From contig NZ_LPZN01000006.1 in NCBI RefSeq assembly GCF_001646655.1, positions 62,001-126,000 of the forward strand: a stretch of DNA of 64,000 nucleotides, given 5' to 3'. Origin of the DNA: Rhodococcus gordoniae (GTDB taxonomy: Bacteria; Actinomycetota; Actinomycetes; Mycobacteriales; Mycobacteriaceae). The notes under the pieces were generated by a model. It saw nothing but the letters and a program-made list of their open reading frames with translations, searched no databases and was not told the origin of the DNA. This document shows, piece by piece, positions 59,794-64,000 of this stretch (position 1 is its first letter; each line of letters opens with the position of its first letter). A program made the translations under genes and the position numbers.

Positions 59794-60882
59794 TCAGTCC
59801 CGGAGCCCCTCTCCTGTGGTGGTTCGGCTCCCATCCCCGAGGCACTCGGAATCGTCCGAACGAGCCGGGGCACCTGTGCGCCTCCACCCCCACAGGGGCG
59901 CTGCGGCAGCGAGTTCCGCCGGAGTGGCGCGGCGGAACAGAGCCGCAGCGACCGGAGGAGCCTGACGGCCCCGGCCGCGGGTGACGTACAAGCTCGCAGC
60001 GATGGAGGCCCCGATGATCGTGGTCACCACGGCCAACGAGATCGTGGTGGGGATGTAGAACACGTCGATCTTCAACGCCATCTTGAATCCCACCCAGACG
60101 AGCACCAGCGCCAGGCCGACCTTCAGGTAGACGAAGCGGTGGATCAGATCGGCGAGAAGGAAATACATCGCCCGCAGACCCAGGATGGCGAACGCGTTGG
60201 CCGTGAACACCAGGAACGGAACGTCGGTGACCGCGAAGATCGCCGGGATGGAGTCGACGGCGAAGACGATGTCGGTGACCTCCACCAGTACCAGCACCGC
60301 CAGCAGCGGAGTGGCCAGCACCGTGCCACCGATCCGAACGAAGAACTTCTGCTCGTAGAAGGCGTCGGTCATCGGCACGTAGCGGCGGAACAGGCGTAAC
60401 GTACGCGAGCGCTCCGGATCGAGGTGCTCGTCGCGGCCGCGCAGCATCCGACAGCCCGTGAGGATCAGGAAGGCCGCGAACAGATACAGGATCGCTCCGA
60501 AACTCGCGATCAGCACCGAACCGGCAGCGATGAACAGGCCACGGAAGACCAACGCTCCGAGTACCCCGAGGAAGAGCACCCGGTGCTGCAACCGGCGGGG
60601 CACTGCGAAGTATGTGAAGATGATCGCCCACACGAAGACGTTGTCCACTGCGAGAGATTTCTCGATCAGGTACCCCGCGAAATACTGCCGGCCGAACTCC
60701 GCGCCGGCATTGAGCCAGATCAGAACGCCGAACCCGATCCCGAAGCCGACCCAGACCGCGGACCAGACCGCCGCCTCACGCACCCCGATCACATGGGCGC
60801 GGCGGTGGGCGAACAGGTCGATCGCGAGCATCACCACGATGAATCCCAGCACCGCGGCCCAGGCCCAGAACGGAACAGTCAT
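59794..60882 (-). CDS. terC: TerC-family membrane protein
   Basis: 362-residue protein with about nine membrane helices. SLAVDNVFVWAIIF and VEVTDIVFAVDSIPAIFAV carry the conserved acidic residues. Family members handle tellurite resistance and manganese/metal export. ATG 60882 is set by GGAGG 7 nt upstream (a GTG two codons earlier is too close). The C-terminal ~50 residues are a hydrophilic Arg/Ala/Asp tail. The 179 bp upstream contain GGTCCG-GATCGT-CGGACC (60949-60966). Confidence 0.93.
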   Translation of the reverse strand: MTVPFWAWAAVLGFIVVMLAIDLFAHRRAHVIGVREAAVWSAVWVGFGIGFGVLIWLNAGAEFGRQYFAGYLIEKSLAVDNVFVWAIIFTYFAVPRRLQHRVLFLGVLGALVFRGLFIAAGSVLIASFGAILYLFAAFLILTGCRMLRGRDEHLDPERSRTLRLFRRYVPMTDAFYEQKFFVRIGGTVLATPLLAVLVLVEVTDIVFAVDSIPAIFAVTDVPFLVFTANAFAILGLRAMYFLLADLIHRFVYLKVGLALVLVWVGFKMALKIDVFYIPTTISLAVVTTIIGASIAASLYVTRGRGRQAPPVAAALFRRATPAELAAAAPLWGWRRTGAPARSDDSECLGDGSRTTTGEGLRD

Positions 60883-60948
60883 CGACACACCTCCGGTTCG
60901 TGATCAACCGGAGGTCTTTCCCGCCCGCCGAGACAGGCCCGCTCGCCG

Positions 60949-60966
60949 GGTCCGGATCGTCGGACC
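60949..60966. promoter_or_regulatory. inverted repeat upstream of terC
   Basis: GGTCCG, 6-nt spacer GATCGT, CGGACC. Possible operator in the 179-bp gap before terC. A second weak repeat, GGGG..CCCC, is at 60987-61000. Confidence 0.3.
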
Positions 60967-61061
60967 GTCGTGACGACGAGACGGTTGGGGGATACTCCCC
61001 TCCATCGGAAACCAGTGAAACCGATCCAGCGGAGTTCTGCAAGGAATTTCGCCGAGTGCGC

Positions 61062-61730
61062 TCACGGTCGTCCCCGTCGAGATTCCGAGGACTCCGCGAC
61101 TCGTGGGACGGACGGGGTCTGTCGCCTGAGCAGGACCGACATGGTCGCGCCCGTCACCGCAGCCATGGCGAGCGCCATACCCACGCCCGCGACGAGTCCG
61201 ATCGCCACGACGAGCACCGGGGGCTGGCCGGGGTGCCAGAACGGTGGAGCTACTGCGAAGAAGACGGCGAGACCGACGAGCCAGCCGAGAGCCGTTCCGA
61301 GTATCCACCAGGTCGCACCGGAGAGATGACGGCGTAGTTCGAGCCATTGAGCGAGACCGATCGACGTCAGGAGGGCGACAGCACCCGCTCCGAAGAAGAG
61401 CACCTGCGCGATCAGTGGCCAACTCGTCCACCGGGCGGCGAGTGCGGAAGGCAGGAGACCGATCGCGTACGCCGCCGTCGCCGCTGCCGCTGTGAGTGCC
61501 ACCCATCTCCGTCTCGACAGTTGCGGCAACCGCCGGTGCAGTACCGCTGCCTGCGAGATTCCCAGGATCGCACCTTCCACGGCACCCGCGGCCAGAAGCA
61601 ACGGAAATGCCGATGGGGAATCCCTCGTGAGGACGCCGACTGCGGCGGGCGCAGCGAAACCCGCCGCTTCTCCTGCCGCCACCACCACGATCCACGTCGT
61701 GAGCCAGCGTCGCGTCGGTTGCTCGTTCAT
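61062..61730 (-). CDS. six-helix membrane protein of unknown function
   Basis: 222 residues, ATG 61730 overlapping the ATPase stop (ATGA). Six hydrophobic segments with Trp at several helix ends ([22 protein letters not shown]) and a basic C-terminus. Upstream in-frame codons overlap the ATPase gene and lack coding character. Tight coupling suggests an accessory role to the cation pump; no family recognised. Confidence 0.8.
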   Translation of the reverse strand: MNEQPTRRWLTTWIVVVAAGEAAGFAAPAAVGVLTRDSPSAFPLLLAAGAVEGAILGISQAAVLHRRLPQLSRRRWVALTAAAATAAYAIGLLPSALAARWTSWPLIAQVLFFGAGAVALLTSIGLAQWLELRRHLSGATWWILGTALGWLVGLAVFFAVAPPFWHPGQPPVLVVAIGLVAGVGMALAMAAVTGATMSVLLRRQTPSVPRVAESSESRRGRP

Positions 61731-64000
61731 CCGTGCTGCGCTCCGTTCCCAGTCCGACGCCACCATCGGAACAACTCGTCGCATCCCCACACGATGACCG
61801 GTAAGGGAAGCAACAGGGTCAGCAGCCAGATGTCCGGGACTGCGGTACCGAAGACGGTCTGCAGCGGGGGAAGGGTCACGACCGCTGCCGCAAAGACGAT
61901 CTCGAAGGCGATGCCCCACAACAGCATCCGATTCGTGGTGAATCCGATTCGGGCGAGTGGACTGCGGCTGGTGCGGGCCGCCATGGCGGTGCCGATCTGA
62001 CAGGCGACGATGCCGAGAAAGGTCATCGTCGTCGCCTGCTGCCAGGTGTGGTGCAGTTCTCCGGTGCTGGTGTCGGCCCCGAAGGTCCATCCGCCGTCGA
62101 GGAGGGTGAGCAGGAACAGTCCCATCACGAGGACGGCCGAAACGCCACCGAGCAGGCCCCATGAGCGGGCGAGCATGGGGCCGTCGATCACCGATTGTGT
62201 ACGCGGCCGAGGCGGACGCCGCATCAGATCCGGTTCGGCGTTCTCACGACCGAGTGCCAGGGCGGGAAGTGTCTCGGTGCCGAGATCCACGGCCAGGATC
62301 TGCATGATGGTCAGCGGCAGAGGGATCGCGCCGCTGGTGAGTGCGTACGCGAGGAACGGCACGACCTCCGGTGTGGCGTGCGCGAAGATGTAGACGATGA
62401 ATTTGCGGACGTTGTCGTAGACGCGCCGGCCCGCTTCGATGGCGCCGACGATCGTGGCGAAATTGTCGTCGACGAGGACCATGACGGCGGCTTCGCGCGC
62501 GACGTCCGTGCCCGAACGCCCCATTGCCACTCCGATGTCGGCCTGGCGCAACGCCGGTGCGTCGTTGGCTCCGTCCCCGGTCATGGCGACGATATGGCCC
62601 GATTCCTGCAAGGCGTCGGTGATGCGCAGTTTCGTCTCCGGTGAACTACGGGCGAAGACGATCTCGTCGTGTCCTGCGAGTGCCGCGTCGAGTTCACGAT
62701 CCGACATGGCGTCCGCCTCGTCCCCGCCGATGACGCGCAGACCCCTTTCCCCGATGTGCACACTCTCGGCGATCCCCCGGGCAGTGAGCGCGTGGTCGCC
62801 GGTGACGACGATCAGTCGGATCCCCGCCGAGTGGCAGCGGTCCACGGCTTCGGGTACCTCGTGGCGGGGTGGATCGATCATGGCGGTGATACCGAGCAGT
62901 GTCGAGCCCTGTTCCGCCTGTTCGCGGGTGAGGTTCGCGGGGATCTCGGACGACGGGAGGGTGCGTTCGGCGATCGCGAGCAGACGCCGGCCTCGCCGCG
63001 CCCAGTCGGCGATGACCGCGTCGACCGTGGCACGATCCTCATCCGTCAACGGTCTGGTCGAGGTCTCCTCGGCGATGTGCGTACAGCGTGCGAGGACTTC
63101 CTCGGGTGCGCCTTTGGTGTGCACGACGACGGATGTGCCGACGCGGTCCACCGTCGACATTCGTCGCAGAGCGGGATCGAAGTGGAACTCCGCCAGCCTG
63201 TCGTCCTTGCTGCGATGGGGGTCGATGCCGACCTGCGCGGCGGCCTGGAGGAGAGCGAGTTCGGTCGGGTCGCCGATGCCGGTCTTCGCGGCATGTTCAC
63301 CGTCGGGTCGGATCGTGTCCGGAGCTTCGGCCGGTTCGGAATTGTTGCACCATACCGCCGCGGTCATCAGCCGGTGCGAGACCGAACGTGCGGCGGGCGG
63401 ATCCGGGAGGGCTTCGAAGTCGACGACTCCGTCGCTCGTCCACGCCGTCGTGACGGTCATCCGGTTCACGGTCAGCGTGCCGGTCTTGTCGGTGCAGATG
63501 ACGCTCGTCGACCCGAGTGTCTCGACGGCCGAGATCCGCTTGACCAGGGCGCCCTGTCGGGCGAGCAAGCGTACCCCGACGGCGAGAGCGAGGGTGATGG
63601 TGGGAAGCAGTCCCTCGGGAACGTTGGCAACGATCAATCCGATCGCGAAGGTCACGGAGTCTGCCAGGGACAGTCCGGCCAGCAATGTGCCGAGTGGTAT
63701 GAATGCGGCGCCCATCCCGACGGCGACGACGGCGATCAGCCGCGCAACCCGTTTGACCTGCTTTTCGAGGGGACTTTCCTGATGTCCGCCGCCTTGGGAC
63801 AACGCCGCGATCCGTCCGAGCTCGGTGTGCATGCCGGTGGCGAAGACCACGGCTGTCGCTTCGCCGGTGACACAGGTGGTGCCGCTGAACACGACGTCCC
63901 GCGCGTGGATCAGAGGCACGTGGCTGTCGGCGCTGTCGGCGGTCACCCGCACCGGCATCGATTCTCCGGTGAGAGCCGAGGCGTCGATTTCCGCCACGCC
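61727..64000 (-). CDS. P-type cation-transporting ATPase, 5'-truncated (CtpF-like)
   Basis: C-terminal ~757 residues of a P2-type pump; the N-terminus lies beyond the window. In order from the window edge: actuator loop [21 protein letters not shown] in the transport helix, phosphorylation site [14 protein letters not shown], nucleotide-domain HTKGAPEEV, hinge [13 protein letters not shown], then six C-terminal helices. The PEGL motif points to Ca2+/Na+-K+-type pumps such as mycobacterial CtpF, not heavy-metal P1B pumps. Ion unproven. Confidence 0.93.
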   Translation of the reverse strand, partial: GVAEIDASALTGESMPVRVTADSADSHVPLIHARDVVFSGTTCVTGEATAVVFATGMHTELGRIAALSQGGGHQESPLEKQVKRVARLIAVVAVGMGAAFIPLGTLLAGLSLADSVTFAIGLIVANVPEGLLPTITLALAVGVRLLARQGALVKRISAVETLGSTSVICTDKTGTLTVNRMTVTTAWTSDGVVDFEALPDPPAARSVSHRLMTAAVWCNNSEPAEAPDTIRPDGEHAAKTGIGDPTELALLQAAAQVGIDPHRSKDDRLAEFHFDPALRRMSTVDRVGTSVVVHTKGAPEEVLARCTHIAEETSTRPLTDEDRATVDAVIADWARRGRRLLAIAERTLPSSEIPANLTREQAEQGSTLLGITAMIDPPRHEVPEAVDRCHSAGIRLIVVTGDHALTARGIAESVHIGERGLRVIGGDEADAMSDRELDAALAGHDEIVFARSSPETKLRITDALQESGHIVAMTGDGANDAPALRQADIGVAMGRSGTDVAREAAVMVLVDDNFATIVGAIEAGRRVYDNVRKFIVYIFAHATPEVVPFLAYALTSGAIPLPLTIMQILAVDLGTETLPALALGRENAEPDLMRRPPRPRTQSVIDGPMLARSWGLLGGVSAVLVMGLFLLTLLDGGWTFGADTSTGELHHTWQQATTMTFLGIVACQIGTAMAARTSRSPLARIGFTTNRMLLWGIAFEIVFAAAVVTLPPLQTVFGTAVPDIWLLTLLLPLPVIVWGCDELFRWWRRTGNGAQHG

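Noticed and set aside
60987-61000. DosR box upstream of terC
   Set aside because: GGGGGATACTCCCC is roughly symmetric but matches the DosR consensus poorly once aligned over 20 bp.

Overview
The window is a high-GC stretch of actinobacterial chromosome. The evidence points to Rhodococcus or a close mycolate relative: GC-rich third codon positions, many GTG starts and ATGA/GTGA stop-start overlaps, a mycolic-acid-type cyclopropane methyltransferase, WS/DGAT wax ester/triacylglycerol synthases, PHA synthase with phasin, trpE-trpM-trpC-trpB-trpA-lgt, and a complete nuoA-N operon preceded by a response-regulator-like gene as in mycobacteria. Family and genus calls rest on recalled motifs and gene order; no search was run. 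I saw no rRNA, tRNA, transposase, integrase, CRISPR array or replication origin.

Layout. 1-5.4 kb: storage lipids (5'-truncated WS/DGAT; leftward XRE regulator, phaC, phasin, alpha/beta hydrolase). 5.5-17.2 kb: histidine operon hisD-C-B / small membrane ORF / MFS / hisH / small membrane ORF / [WYL regulator <-> UvrA-like ABC protein] / hisA-impA-hisF-hisI, then a 4-OT tautomerase. The WYL/UvrA-like pair splits the usual hisH-hisA junction, and both flanking his segments carry their own leaderless-type -10 box. 17.3-18.7 kb: MarR regulator and ring-opening dioxygenase, divergent around a perfect palindrome. 18.7-26 kb: trpE, trpM-like, trpC, trpB, trpA, lgt and a TM2 protein. 26-29.2 kb: pyk-tesB, facing a DJ-1/PfpI gene with a previously easy-to-miss coupled small gene. 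29.2-33.1 kb: a short cysteine-codon leader ORF, a 2OG-Fe(II) oxygenase and metQ-metN-metI. 33.2-34.3 kb: an iron-siderophore binding lipoprotein under an IdeR-like box. 34.5-51.4 kb: small membrane protein, response-regulator-like gene and nuoA-N, in which nuoE and nuoF are one continuous reading frame. 51.5-54.8 kb: msrA, a 48-residue basic protein, a GltB-like FMN protein and a cyclopropane synthase. 55-64 kb: second WS/DGAT, K+ channel, PEP synthase, TerC, a membrane protein and a 3'-complete P-type cation ATPase running off the window.

How it fits together. The HisA is of the PriA type by its active-site residues, which explains how the trp cluster works without a trpF here. The last 9 kb resembles a hypoxia/dormancy gene set (tgs1-like and ctpF-like genes are DosR targets in M. 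tuberculosis), and a DosR-like box lies between the K+ channel and PEP synthase. Both ends of the window therefore concern carbon storage. Recurrent -10 boxes 6-7 nt before start codons indicate that leaderless mRNAs are common here.

Most unusual items: the cysteine leader before the oxygenase-metQNI operon, the NuoE-NuoF fusion, the WYL/UvrA-like module inside the his operon with its 11-bp inverted repeat, and several small genes (8546, 28357, 35896, 52110).
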